NCBI RefSeq assembly: GCF_902167145.1
Contig: NC_050098.1
Coordinates: 114,738,207 to 114,802,206 of the forward strand
Length of the DNA: 64,000 nt
DNA from: Zea mays
Taxonomy: Eukaryota; Streptophyta; Magnoliopsida; Poales; Poaceae
Direction: 5' to 3'
Of this stretch, positions 54,725-64,000 are shown in pieces. The position numbers and the translations under genes are program-made. A model generated the notes under the pieces. It saw only the letters and a program-made list of their open reading frames with translations. It did not search any database and had not been told where the DNA came from. Position 1 is the first letter of the stretch. Each line of letters opens with the position of its first letter.

Positions 54725-55153
54725 GCCTTAAGTCGCTGCTGACTTAAGTCGATTGCTTCTGTTAATAGGGCGTAGTGGTCACCCTGAATTGTGTAGGTGT
54801 GAGCATGTTGCACCGGCTTAAGTCGCTGCTGACTTTAGCCGATTGCTCCGTTAGCAGGGCATAGTGGTCACCCCGAGTTAAGTAAGCGTGAGCATGTTGC
54901 ACTGCCTTAAGTCGTTGCCGACTTAAGCCGATTGCTCCGTTAGCATGGCATAGTGGTCACCCCAAGTTAAGTAAGCGTGAGCATGTTGCACCGCCTTAAG
55001 TCGTTGCCGACTTAAGCCGATTGCTCCGTTAGTAGGGCATAGTGGTCACCCCGAGTTAAGTAAGTGTGAGCATGTTGCACCGCCTTAAGTCGTTGCCGAC
55101 TTAAGCCGATTGCTCCGTTAGCAGGGCATAGTGGTCACCCCGAGTTAAGTAAG
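54725..55153. repeat. 89-bp tandem array in G3
   Basis: Nearly five copies of an 89-bp unit containing CCTTAAGTCGTTGCCGACTT, AAGCCGATTGCTCCGTTAGC and GTGAGCATGTTGCACCG. Each unit has an imperfect TTAAGTCG...CGACTTAA inverted repeat. It lies between the convergent ends of the antisense gene and pol. Confidence 0.92.
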
Positions 55154-55261
55154 AATGCAAGTCAATCATGAACAAACTGAGTATCTTGGAAGCCCTATTT
55201 ATTGATGACATATTTCCATTTTACAGAGTACATCGTCGTCCCGATAGCTTTTGAAATTCAG

Positions 55262-55498
55262 CTAGGGATAAAATTTCCTGAGGTGTTCTATGTTCCAGGA
55301 GTTCCCGACCTCTGTGTCGTCCATCTGAGTGAGACGATATGATCCTGGCCGAGTGACTTCTGCTATTATGAAGGGTCCTTCCCATAAGGGCGATAACTTG
55401 TGCCGTCCCTCCCCTGTTAGAATTCGGCGGAGGACGAGATCTCCTACTGAGAAGGATCGCTGTCGCACGGCCTTGTCGTGATAGCGCCTTAGAGTCTA
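55262..55498 (-). pseudogene. pol: G3 pol: integrase C-terminus
   Basis: Minus-strand frame with RQRSFSVGDLVLRRILTGEG, HKLSPLWEGPFIIAEVTRPG and the terminal NSWNIEHLRKFYP ending at 55262. An in-frame stop near 55498 separates it from the core. This SH3-like C-terminal segment is standard for Tat-type integrases. Confidence 0.82.
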
Positions 55499-56080
55499 CT
55501 GGTACTGTGCTGATTGGATTACTGCATTCAGCCGTTCTTCTTCGAGTATATCAATGTCCTCCAACCTGGTGGCCTCGACTTCTACTATGTTTTCGAAGAT
55601 CAACCTTGGCGCCCCGAACTTGAGATCGGCGGGTAACACTGCCTCCGACCCATAGACCATGAAGAAAGGAGTGTTTCCATGCAGAGCTCGGCTAGGTTGG
55701 GTTCTTAGGCTCCAGACGACATAGGGCAATTCCCTTATCCATTTTCCCGCGAACTTTTCATTCTTATCGAAGACCTTTTTCCTGAGTGCTTCCAGTATCA
55801 TCCCGTTGGCTCGCTCAACTTGCCCGTTGGCTCTCGGGTGTGCTACAGAAGCATATTTGATCTGAATGCTTTTTTGCTCGCAGAAGTCGAAGAACTCTAA
55901 ACTTGTGAAGTTGGATCCTAGGTCAGTTATGATGCTGTTTGGTATCCCGAATCTGAATATTACGCCTTGTATGAATTCCACGGCCTTAGCTGAGGTCAAA
56001 GAGGCAATGGGCTTGAACTCTATCCATTTAGTGAACTCTATCCAATCATATCCAGTCCCCAGCATGTGAAAGGCCAAGTT
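55496..56080 (-). pseudogene. pol: G3 pol: integrase catalytic core
   Basis: FTKWIEFKPIASLTSAKAVE, then the second catalytic Asp in IITDLGSNFTS and the Glu in NGQVERANGMILEAL, ending RTQPSRALHGNTPFFMVYGS and VYGSEAVLPADL. The first catalytic Asp lies in WGLDMIG at the end of the preceding frame (about 56045). A short deletion with frameshift between LDMIG and FTKWIEF removes roughly 15-20 residues. Integrase probably inactive for that reason alone. Confidence 0.85.
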
Positions 56081-58335
56081 ACTGGTATGGTCTGCAGTTG
56101 CTGCGCTGATAGATGTTGTTGTTTTGACAAGTATTGGCAAGCTTCGCACCTCTGAACTAACTCGGCTGCATCACCCTTCGCTGTTGGCCAATAAAATCCT
56201 GACCTGAAGACCTTCCCGACTAGTGTTCTGGATGCTGCATGTATTCCACATTGCCCAGCATGGACTTCCTCCAGAAGTCGCTTCCCAGTAGATGGGAGAA
56301 TGCACTTCATGAGGACGCCTGATGCACCCCTTCTGTACAATGTCTCCCCAATGAGTGTGTAGTGAGCCGACTGTCTGGCAATGCGCTCGGCTGAATTCTT
56401 GTCATTTGGCTCCTCTTCATTCTTTATATACTTGATGATTGGCCTTCTCCTGTCATCAGAGTCTGACTCGGGTTGACCTATAATATTACACTCTTCTGTT
56501 TGATCCATTGAGATGCTCGGCTGTAGTATTTCTTGCACAAAGATTCCAGGTGGGACCTGAGTTCGACTGGATCCTAGCTTGGACAATACATCGGCTGCTG
56601 TGTTCCGATCTCTTTCTACATGATGAAATTCCAGACCCTCAAATTTATCTTCCAGCTTTCGGACGGCAGTGCAGTATTTTCCCATTGAATCGCTTGAACA
56701 ATCCCACTCTTTGTTTATCTGGCTAATGACTACCAGAGAGTCTCCGTACACCATCAATCTCTTGATGCCCAATGATATGGCGATGTTCAATCCATGGATC
56801 AGAGCTTCATACTCGGCTGCATTGTTGGAGGCCGGAAACAGCAACTGGAGGGCATATTTGAGGTGCTCGCCTCCAGGTGCGATGAAGAGAATTCCTGCTC
56901 CTGCTCCCTGCAGCTTCAGCGAGCCATCAAAATACATTCGCCACACTTCTGCAGTCTCTAGGTTATCTGGTACTTGCTGTTCAGTCCACTCTGATACGAA
57001 ATCAACCAGTGCTTGAGTTTTGATGGCAGTGCGAGGTCGGAACTCGATGTCATGAGATCCCAGCTCACAAGCCCACTTGGCTATTCGGCCAATGGCTTCC
57101 TTGTTGTGAATAATATCCCCTATCGGAAAACCAGTGACTACTATGACTTTGTGGTCATCAAAGTAGTGACGTAGCTTGCGGGCAGTTAGAAGTACTGCAT
57201 ATAATAGCTTCTGAACTTGAGGATACTTTTTCTTTGAGGGGCCCAGAACTTCACTGATGAAGTAAACAGGATGTTGCACTGGGTAGGCATGTCCTTCTTC
57301 TGCTCGCTCAACTACCAACGCGGTGCTTACCACGTGAGTCGTGCAAGAGATATACAGTAGTAGATCTTCAGCTGGTTGAGTTGACGTAGCTCGTCGTGGT
57401 GGCTTCAGTACTGGTGGTGTTGTCAAGAATTTCTTCAGTGCATCTAGAGCTTCCTGTGCCTCTGAAGTCCACTGAAACATATCCACCTTCTTGAGTAGCT
57501 TGTAAAATGGTAAACCTTTTTCCCCCAGCCTGGATATAAATCTGCTCAGAGCTGCCATACATCCGGTAAGTCGCTGAACCTTCTTTTGTGATCGAGGTGC
57601 TTCCATCTTCATGATAGCTTCAATCTTATCCGGATTAGCCTCAATTCCCCGGTGGTTGACAATAAACCCGAGTAACTTTCCTGCTGGTACCCCGAAAACA
57701 CATTTTTCGGGATTAAGCTTCCATCTAAACCGTCTCAGACTGTTGAAAACCAGCTGTAAGTCTTCGATGAAGTTTTCCGAGTTCTCTGTTTTGATTACCA
57801 CATCATCTACGTAGGCCTCCACACGCTTGCCCCAGTGATCGGCTAAGCATGTTTGAATGGCTCTCTGATAAGTCGCTCCGGCGTTTTTGAGGCCGAACGG
57901 CATGGAGGTATAACAGAAAGCACCAAACGGAGTAATGAACGCTGTTTTTTCTTTGTCTTCTTTTGCCAAACTAATCTGGTGGTATCCGAAATAGCAATCC
58001 AGGAAAGACAGCACAGAACATCCAGCGGTGGAGTCCACCACCTGATCTATCCTCGGGAGCCCGAAGGGATCCTTCGGACAGTGTTTGTTGAGATCAGTAT
58101 AGTCAACGCACATGCGCCAATCCACTTTATTCTTTTTGAGTACAAGAACAGGGTTGGCTAACCACTCGGGATGTAACACTTCTCTAATGAATCCAGCCGC
58201 GACCAAGCGGGCTAACTCGGCGCGAATGGCCTCTCTCTTGTCGGGCGTGAAACGACGTAGTTTTTGCCGGATCGGCCTAGCTTGGGGATAGACCTTCAGT
58301 TGGTGCTCGGCCAGTTCTCTTGGGACTCCCGGCAT
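56038..58335 (-). pseudogene. pol: G3 pol: RT, RNase H, second RNase H, integrase zinc domain
   Basis: A 765-codon open frame. RT with WRMCVDYTDLNKH, FGLKNAGATYQRAI and YVDD at 175-178. A gypsy-type RNase H at about 325-440 in which the usual leading Asp is absent (LYISCTTHVVSTALVVE). An archaeal-type RNase H at about 463-590 with D470 (YFDGS), E509 (NNAAEYEAL), D532 (VYGDS) and a late Asp in NTAADVLSKL, all present. The H2C2 zinc-binding domain of integrase (EVHAGQCGIHAASRTL ... CEACQYL) lies near 695-740. The two RNase H domains are a hallmark of the Tat lineage. Uninterrupted here, but the polyprotein is broken on both sides. Confidence 0.92.
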
Positions 58336-58398
58336 ATCCGCAGGTTGCCACGCGAATACATCTCGGTTATCTTGCAGAAACTGGACGAGCGCGCTTTC

Positions 58399-59087
58399 CT
58401 ATTTGTCGTCCAGGCTGGAGCTGATGATGGCAGTCTTGCGTTCATCAGCGAACCCCAGGTTGATCCTTTTAGTTTCTTCAGTCGACCGCATAGAGGTCGC
58501 GGCCTGAGCTTCGTTTGCCAGTACTGCAAGGTCCTCCTCAGGCTTAGAGTTCGCCTGTGTTGAAGAAACCATCGACGGCTTGGTGGTGAGGGCTGCTTGG
58601 ATGGCCACTCGGAAACACTCTGCGGCGCCTTGGAAATCGGCGCGCACAGTTATGATTCCTTGCGGTCCTGGCATCTTCAGTATCATGTACGTGTAATGCG
58701 GAATGGCCATGAATTTGGCCAATCCCGGCCTCCCGATGATGGCGTTGTACCCGCAGTCGAAGTTCGCCACTTCGAACCTCAGGAACTCGGTTCTGTAGTT
58801 CTCTGGAGTTCCGAAGGTGACAGGCATGTAGATGTGGCCCAGCGGGTATTCCCCTTCAGTCGGCACGATGCCGAAGAAGGGAGTGTCCGACTCATGGAGC
58901 TCTTTGAGGTGAACTCCCAAGCCTTGGAGTGTCCGGGGGAAGGTGACGTTGATGCTGCTCCCCCGTCCACTAGCACCTTCTTCACCCGGCTCTCTCGGAT
59001 CACCGGATCGACGAGGAGCGGGTATTTGCCTGGGTGGTCGAAGTTGAGCCATTGATCCTCCCGAGTGAAAGTGATCGGGTGCTCCAA
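58399..59087 (-). pseudogene. pol: G3 pol: aspartic protease
   Basis: Active site VKKVLVDGG in frame 59087-58779. A frameshift at about 58960, inside the DGG-S-SINV motif, moves the rest (SSINVTFPRTLQGLGV, FFGIVPTEGEYPLG, YNAIIGRPGLAKFMAIPHYT) into frame 59052-58399. Same plan as the G1 protease. A stop at 58399 separates it from the RT frame. Inactive. Confidence 0.82.
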
Positions 59088-59129
59088 CTACCGGTATGGG
59101 GCGGGAGGACCAGTGGTCGCCACCAATAT

Positions 59130-61225
59130 CTAGCGGTCGTTGAGCTTTTGTTGCCTTTTGTTCTCCTGCGACCCGTGTCCACCGAAGATGACGTTGACCT
59201 CCCTGTCAACGCGCGGGAAGGCTCCTCCTCCTCCCTCCTCCTCCTGCTGATGGGGCTGTCGTGGTTCATCTGGTCCTCCCCTCGGCGGAGGGGGAGGTAG
59301 AGGTTGGAAGGGCCGGCCGTGCCCGACGGAGTGCTTGAAGTCCCGGCAGTTACGAAGAGTGTGGCGCATGTCCTTGTGGTACGGGCACTGGGCGTCGAGG
59401 ATGTCGTCCAGCGTGCGCTCGCCTCCGCGAGGTCCTCCTCGGGCGCGAGAAGCTGGTGGCCCAGCGGCGTGTACTTCTTCGCGGGGCCTCTTCTCCCAGC
59501 GTTTGTCGGGTTGATGGTTCGCGTCGCGTCGTGGTGCCGCCGGTGCGGGCTTTGCTCCTCCGATGAGGTCCTGGGCTCGCTCGTCGGCAGTGATGTAGAG
59601 GTCGGCTTCCCGGAACAGCTCCTCGGAGGTAGTCGGCGCCTTCTGTAATATGGCTCGGACGAAGGCCGAGTCGTTGGATCCTCTGTAGAAGTCCTCGATC
59701 ACGGCTGCCTCCGTGACCTCGGGGATACGATTTCTCATGGTCTGGAACCTTTTGAGGTACGACCGGAGAGTTTCGTCCCCCCGACGCTTGATGGATTTGG
59801 GATCCCACGGTTGCGCCGGTTTGTCGGAGAGGGACTAGAAATTGGCGGTGAAGCATAGACTGAAGTCGCTCCAGTCGTCGATGCAGTGTCGGGGTAGATG
59901 TCGCAGCCATTGCAGCGCGTCTTGCCCGAGGACAATAGGTAAGTACGCGGTCATCACGTCCTCGGACGCCCCGGCAGCCCGAGCAGCGGTGGTGTAGACG
60001 GCCAGCCAACCCCCTGGATCCTGCTTAGGTTCATATTTGTCGACATTGGATACCTTGAAGTTAGGAGGCCATTGGATGGCCCTAAGGCGCGGAGTAAGAG
60101 CAGACACTCCACACGTGTCCTCCTGCGTCGGGGATGATGTCTGTCCCGGGGAGGGGAGTAGTTGTTGTGGTTCCTTGACCGTCCCCGGGTAGTTCCGCTA
60201 GTTGAAGCCGTTGCCGACTCAGTTCTGGTGGCCTGGCTCCGAGCTGGGATGTCATGATCCCTGTCATACTCCTCCCGGCGGCGGACCTCGTTCTCATGTC
60301 GTCGTTCACGCGAAGCATTGATGGAGCTTCACGCGTCTCGGCGAGTGTTGATGGTGTGTCGTAGGTCGTTCGGCGGGTGAGCAAGCGGTAGAAGATGGTT
60401 GGCCGCCTGGGTGAACAGTCATCGGTAGCCCTCGGCGTCGGGAGTCCGAGGGAGTCCATCAGCTATCCGAGCTAGTACTCCTCCAACTTCGCTCGGCGTG
60501 TTCATGGCTCGGGCGAAGTCGGGATTCAGGTTCCGTCCGAAGAATGGATTCTCCCGGCGTTGCCTTGCATCTTGCTCGGCTTGTTCCTGAGCCCGGCGAC
60601 GATCACGTCGTCGGGAGTTCCTTCGTTCTCTGAAGACGCGTTCCTCCGGAGTTTCTCCTATCTCCGAGATCTCGTCTCGCGAGACAGGTTGCTCCGGATC
60701 CCGTTCTCCGGCCGCGTGATGTCGTCGAACGTTCCTGCGCTGGTTTCTCCGTCGGCGGGATTCTCGTTGAGGCGGTTCCTCTCCGGGTGCGGTCGGCTCG
60801 TCGTCGGAGATGGTAGGCGACTCCACTCTCCCGATGAAGAGGACGTCAGGATAGAATGGCGCTGCTGTCGTGGCGACCTTCTTTCCGTTCTCCTCTGAGG
60901 GCGGAGGAATGGAAAGAACAACTTGCTTCCCCTTGGTCTCCTTCTTCCTCGCGATCTGTGTCCATTCTTTTGTTGGGGAAGTAGACAGTGGAGTTCTCCG
61001 GGTCAGCGGGCCCTCGGCTTCTGACTTTCCGGAGACGATCTTTTTCCGGAGAGTTGGAGGTTGCGCTTCTCCGACATTTTCAGAGTTTGTTGGAGGAGAC
61101 TTCTTTTCCGGCGGATCCGCAATGCGGTGTAGAGTTCCCTCTTCATCTGCTACGGATGAGATTGTTCCGAAGCAGAATACGGATCCGGGACGGAGGGTGA
61201 TCTTGCTGTGGAAGGTGACGGCCAT
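59130..61225 (-). pseudogene. gag: G3 gag
   Basis: Likely start ATG 61225 (MAVTFHSKITLRPGSVF), 26 bases after the primer-binding site. The N-terminal frame (to 60419) is Arg/Glu-rich with nuclear-signal-like RRRRNQRRNVRR. A frameshifted segment follows, then the capsid-like domain (QDALQWLRHLPRHCIDDWSD; FSLCFTANF, 60107-59835). After further breaks comes the tail 59738-59130 with VIEDFYRGSNDSAFVRAI and a CPYHKDMRHTLRNC knuckle-like motif, then Pro/Gln-rich sequence. Several frameshifts and stops. Gag would form the particle. Confidence 0.82.
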
Positions 61226-61250
61226 TGAGCTAGCTTGGATCGTCGACACA

Positions 61251-61269
61251 CCCCCTACCTGGCGCGCCA
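61251..61269 (-). other. G3 primer-binding site
   Basis: Minus strand TGGCGCGCCAGGTAGGGGG, two bases from the LTR end, identical to G2. Confidence 0.88.
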
Positions 61270-61271
61270 GC

Positions 61272-61899
61272 TGTCGGTGTTTTGGGTCCGACCGCACACC
61301 CAGGGTTGCCCCTCAAGGTGCTTTTAGGAGTAGGACGGTGTCGACGACTGTAGCAAAATGGTTCGTGCTAGTTGGACGAGGGACAGTGGACAATGTTTAC
61401 AGGTTCAGGCCACTTAGAGATGCGTAACACCCTACGTCCTGGTGAGTATGCTTGGTGAGTGAGGTTACAAGAGAGCTCTCCGAATTGAGAATGCAGAGAG
61501 TTGAAGTGGGTGGCTAAGTAATAGGGTCGATCGTTCTGAAGGGGTGCCCCCTAGGCCTTATATACTCGACCGTGGGGCAATACACGTGGATATGATAACA
61601 ATGTGTAGCTAAAAAATAGTGAACTGTTTGAGTTTATCTCCCTGTAGTTCTGCCGACCTATCCTCGCATGGCTCCGTTGCATGGGGGCTTCAGCGAGGGA
61701 AAGTCGGATCTCTGTTGTGGTCGCTCGCTCGTGTTGTGGGCCGTCCGGGCTGGCATCAATCCGGCCTCATGTCGATCTGCTTTGCTAATTGTCCCTCCCC
61801 AGGCCCACGATAGAATGACCTTACGACTTATTGGGCCCTTGGGCCTTTCGTGAGGTCTTTTACTCTTTTAGTGGACCCGGGGGATATCTGTCCTCCACA
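61272..61899 (-). repeat. G3 5' LTR
   Basis: 628 bp, same ends as 47451-48079. TATA-like GAGTATATAAGG on the minus strand near 61567-61556. Followed by the target copy GGGGT. Confidence 0.93.
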
Positions 61900-62063
61900 G
61901 GGGTGAAGTTGGGCTCTTGCTTAGATTTTAATTAGTGTTGAATTTTAGAAAAGCCCAATTCACCCCCCCTCTTGGGCATCGTGATCCTTTCAAGGGGGAG
62001 ATGTGCTATAACTTGACTCCCTTGAGACTAACATGTTTGTTGAGTATTCTTGAAATAGTCTCA
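61900..62063 (+). repeat. C3 3' LTR, distal part
   Basis: Resumes the C3 LTR at GGGGTGAAGTTGGGCTC (compare 36719 onward) and ends GAAATAGTCTCA before AAGGG of C1. Confidence 0.92.
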
Positions 62064-62647
62064 AAGGGATATTGAAAGGGAAAAGTGAACTTGGACAAAG
62101 AAAGTGCTTCCACTGCATTCTGGTATAAATGTATCTTGTCCCAAGTTCTATGTTGTGCTCTTATTGACATTTTGCTTTTATTTGACATTTTGGTGAGGCA
62201 ATGAGGTTAAAGGGCCAAAAAGGTCTCCCGTTTTAGTGCTTAATGCCAAAGGGGGAGAAATTAAGGCAAAAGCAAATGGATCAGCCAACCACTTGTGAAA
62301 TTTCAAAAATGTATAGTCAGAAGCTTTGTATTGAATCAAAACCCTTTTATGGCAAAATCGTTCTCTTATGGGGAAGAAGGTTCATTATGAGAAAAAGGGG
62401 GAGTTTGTAGCATTTGATTAAATCTACTCTTGAAATATCTCTCTATTTGCCCAAACAAGTGTGTTTGACTTAGAAATAGGAAAACAATTTGTGTTGTGAA
62501 AATAAACCAAGTGGTGGCAAAAGTGATCCAAATATGCCAAATTCTATATGAGATAAATTGGTCTTCAATTTGCACTCTTTAAAGGATGATATTGCACTTT
62601 GAGTTGCTTTTAAATGTGTTGGCATAAATCACCAAAAAGGGGGAGAT
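62064..62647 (+). other. C1 3' spacer, second part, with three polypurine tracts
   Basis: Non-coding. Purine tracts at about 62244 (CCAAAGGGGGAGAAATTAAG), 62391 (AGAAAAAGGGGGAG) and 62632-62647 (CCAAAAAGGGGGAGAT), the last directly before the LTR. Confidence 0.85.
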
Positions 62648-62864
62648 TGAAAGGGAAATGTGCCCTTGGGCCATTTCTATAAATATTTTAGTGATTAGAT
62701 GCCCAACACACATTGTATTGAAGTGATGTGTGCCAAGTATTAAAGAGATGCAAATAAAGAATAAATGTAAGATCTAAGCGTTTTGTCAATAGTTTTATAT
62801 GCTAAACACTCTTGTCTAAGTGCTAGGACACAACTAAGTAAAGGACAAAAGAGTCAGAGGAAAA
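62648..62864 (+). repeat. C1 3' LTR, first 217 bases
   Basis: TGAAAGGGAAATGTGCCCTT onward, collinear with 10878-11094. The match stops at GTCAGAGGAAAA, after which unrelated sequence begins. Confidence 0.9.
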
Positions 62865-64000
62865 TTATAGCACCCCTGGTGTTACTATCACTAAAACTTG
62901 AGCATCACATCATGAGCATTGGCATATCATGTGTTTGTTACACCTAGAATGCATTCACTAGGTAAAAATTTCAAATAAGTTGTACTAATATGACTTGATG
63001 TGTGGTTAACCCTAGGGTAAAGTGCTTAACCACAGATTAGGGCTTATGGATATAAGTGAAGCCCAAATATGTGAAAACCTCAAAAGACCTGAGACATGAT
63101 CATAAGAAATCACATTTGAAGGACTTTAGTGACACCAAAACCGTGAAGTGCTAAAAACTCTGAAAAGACCCCTGGAAAACCCTAAATTGGAACCCTAGGG
63201 GGCTAAGTGTAAATTTTGTGCACTTTTGGACCCAAGTGCAAAGACCAAAGTATTAGAGCACCACAAATCATGTGTTTCACACATTTGAAGATTTACAAGT
63301 GGAATTGTGGGATTTGGGCCTATTTGCAAAAAGGCACCCTATGCCTCTTATATGCCTAAGTCCAAAATCAGTTGAATAGGGCTCACTTTGGAGCTCTACA
63401 TCTCAAGATTCTTCAAGATATTGCTCTTGGTCGGTATAGAAAATTTGTAGAGCTACTAAAGGAGTATAACTTTGTTTAAAACATGAGACATAAGTGTTGT
63501 ACAAAAGTTGGAGTTAAATGGACTCAAAGTATGGCTGTCAGTCGACTCAGAACCTCAACTTTTACTAACAATAACTTGGGATGAACTTTGGGAGCTCTTT
63601 TGAAGATAATCCAGTAAGTATTCGAGTATGGTTACTATAGCAAGATTGTAGCTAGATTATAGGGCTAGAACTTTGTTACAGGTGGATTAGCAAGTTCTCA
63701 CATAAAAGTTGGAGATCTGGGCGTTGCAAATCTCTCTGTCAGGTGTTCTGAATGGTGTTCTCATAGTATAGTGAACTGAAGAAAATCCCTGGTGCAGTGC
63801 ACCTTGCCGCCGGCGACCCCCACGCCTGGATTCGAGCCGGTGAGGTGATTCGTGCTCACTGGTGCCCAGATAACGCTTCAAGGTAAAAAGATCTTCGCCG
63901 TGGATGAGACCAGGAGCTGGCCGCCGTACCCCCTTGCCTTACGGCCGGTTTAGTTAAGCTCACCGGAGTTGGCCGCCTGCCGATTGGGTGCCACGTGCCT
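62865..64000. mobile_element. Unidentified insertion in the C1 3' LTR, probable retroelement LTR
   Basis: Begins near TATAGCACCCCTGGTGTTAC, which resembles the TGTAACACCCC...GGTGTTAC start I associate with Tekay/Del-type chromovirus LTRs with TG changed to TA. No coding frame of note over 1.1 kb, as expected inside an LTR. Neither its other end nor a target copy is in the window, so family and orientation are unproven. Confidence 0.4.

Larger units (their letters stand above)
47451..61899 (-). mobile_element. G3: complete Tat-type gypsy element with two antisense genes
   Basis: 14.4 kb, minus strand. 5' LTR 61272-61899, primer-binding site 61269-61251, gag 61225-59130, protease, RT-RNase H-archaeal-type RNase H-integrase (to 55262), then a 3' region carrying two plus-strand genes (51216-54508 and 49269-49721) and two tandem arrays, and 3' LTR 47451-48079. 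Target copies GGCGT (47446-47450) and GGGGT (61900-61904) differ at one base; the unoccupied 5' LTR of C3 reads GTTGGGGTGAAG at the site. The second RNase H places it in the Tat lineage. Confidence 0.93.
18339..62063 (+). mobile_element. C3: Sirevirus with envelope-like ORF, host of three nested elements
   Basis: LTRs start TGAAAGCATCTAGG (18339 and 46108) and end GAAATAGTCA / GAAATAGTCTCA (36883 and 62063). Removing the nested insertions leaves LTRs of about 1.49 and 1.50 kb. Target copies are AGGGG (18334-18338) and AAGGG (62064-62068), one mismatch. Internal order: primer-binding site 36884, gag, protease, integrase, RT, RNase H, a spacer, an envelope-like ORF, polypurine tracts, 3' LTR. 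The 5' LTR holds C2 and G2; the 3' LTR holds G3. Confidence 0.92.
10878..62864 (+). mobile_element. C1: Sirevirus-type copia, split by C3
   Basis: 5' LTR 10878-12084, primer-binding site 12085, then a rearranged 1-kb segment in place of the gag start. After that come gag to RNase H (13101-18202) and the first 136 bases of the 3' spacer (to 18338). C3 (18339-62063) follows, then the rest of the 3' spacer (62064-62647) and the first 217 bases of the 3' LTR (62648-62864). The two LTR starts match (TAAAAGGGAAATG / TGAAAGGGAAATG, then GTGCCCTTGGG). LTR type and pol order (PR-INT-RT-RH) place it with Ji/Opie-like Sireviruses. Defective. Confidence 0.88.

Noticed and set aside
54725..55153. CRISPR-like or satellite array
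   Set aside because: Contiguous 89-bp repeats inside G3, no spacers and only five copies; not a centromeric satellite.
1..64000. Host protein-coding genes, tRNA or rRNA genes
   Set aside because: Every coding segment was assigned to a transposable element; the tRNA-like matches are primer-binding sites only.

Overview
The window is plant nuclear DNA made entirely of nested transposable elements. I found no host gene, rRNA, tRNA or CRISPR array. The mix points to a large-genome grass, most likely maize or a close relative (Zea): three Sirevirus-type Ty1/copia elements whose LTRs carry the CACCGGACAGTCCGGTG palindrome, three Tat-type Ty3/gypsy elements, and a CACTA (TNP2) transposase relic. 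The genus is an inference from element families. The sequence shows the nesting directly.

Layout. 1-8614: 5' part of a minus-strand gypsy element (G1; its 5' LTR is 6939-8614), inserted into a CACTA TNP2 pseudogene (8615-10272). 10273-10877: the 3' end of a short-LTR copia element (C0, minus), also inserted in the CACTA relic. From 10878 a plus-strand Sirevirus (C1) interrupts C0; its 3' LTR begins only at 62648. C1 is split at 18338/62064 by Sirevirus C3 (18339-62063, plus). The 5' LTR of C3 is split twice: by a minus-strand Sirevirus C2 (18436-28764, target duplication GTTGG) and by a pol-deleted gypsy element G2 (28902-35618, CTCGT). The 3' LTR of C3 is split by a complete gypsy element G3 (47451-61899, minus, GGCGT/GGGGT). 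A sixth retroelement, seen only as a probable LTR, cuts the C1 3' LTR at about 62865.

Every gag/pol set has frameshifts or stops, so no copy looks autonomous. The C2 long pol frame (988 codons) and the G3 RT-RNase H frame (765 codons) are the best preserved.

The most interesting material is not gag-pol. (1) A 703-bp inverted structure at 11903-12605 duplicates the end of the C1 5' LTR plus its primer-binding site, head to head, around two copies of a CACTA-like hairpin. (2) G3 carries two genes antisense to gag-pol: a small acidic/Gly-Ser-rich ORF with its own TATA box, and a multi-exon gene with phase-consistent introns; G1 carries a similar spliced antisense gene. (3) C2 is a partial tandem with three LTRs inside one target duplication. 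(4) C3 carries a degenerate envelope-like ORF behind a gene-like leader.
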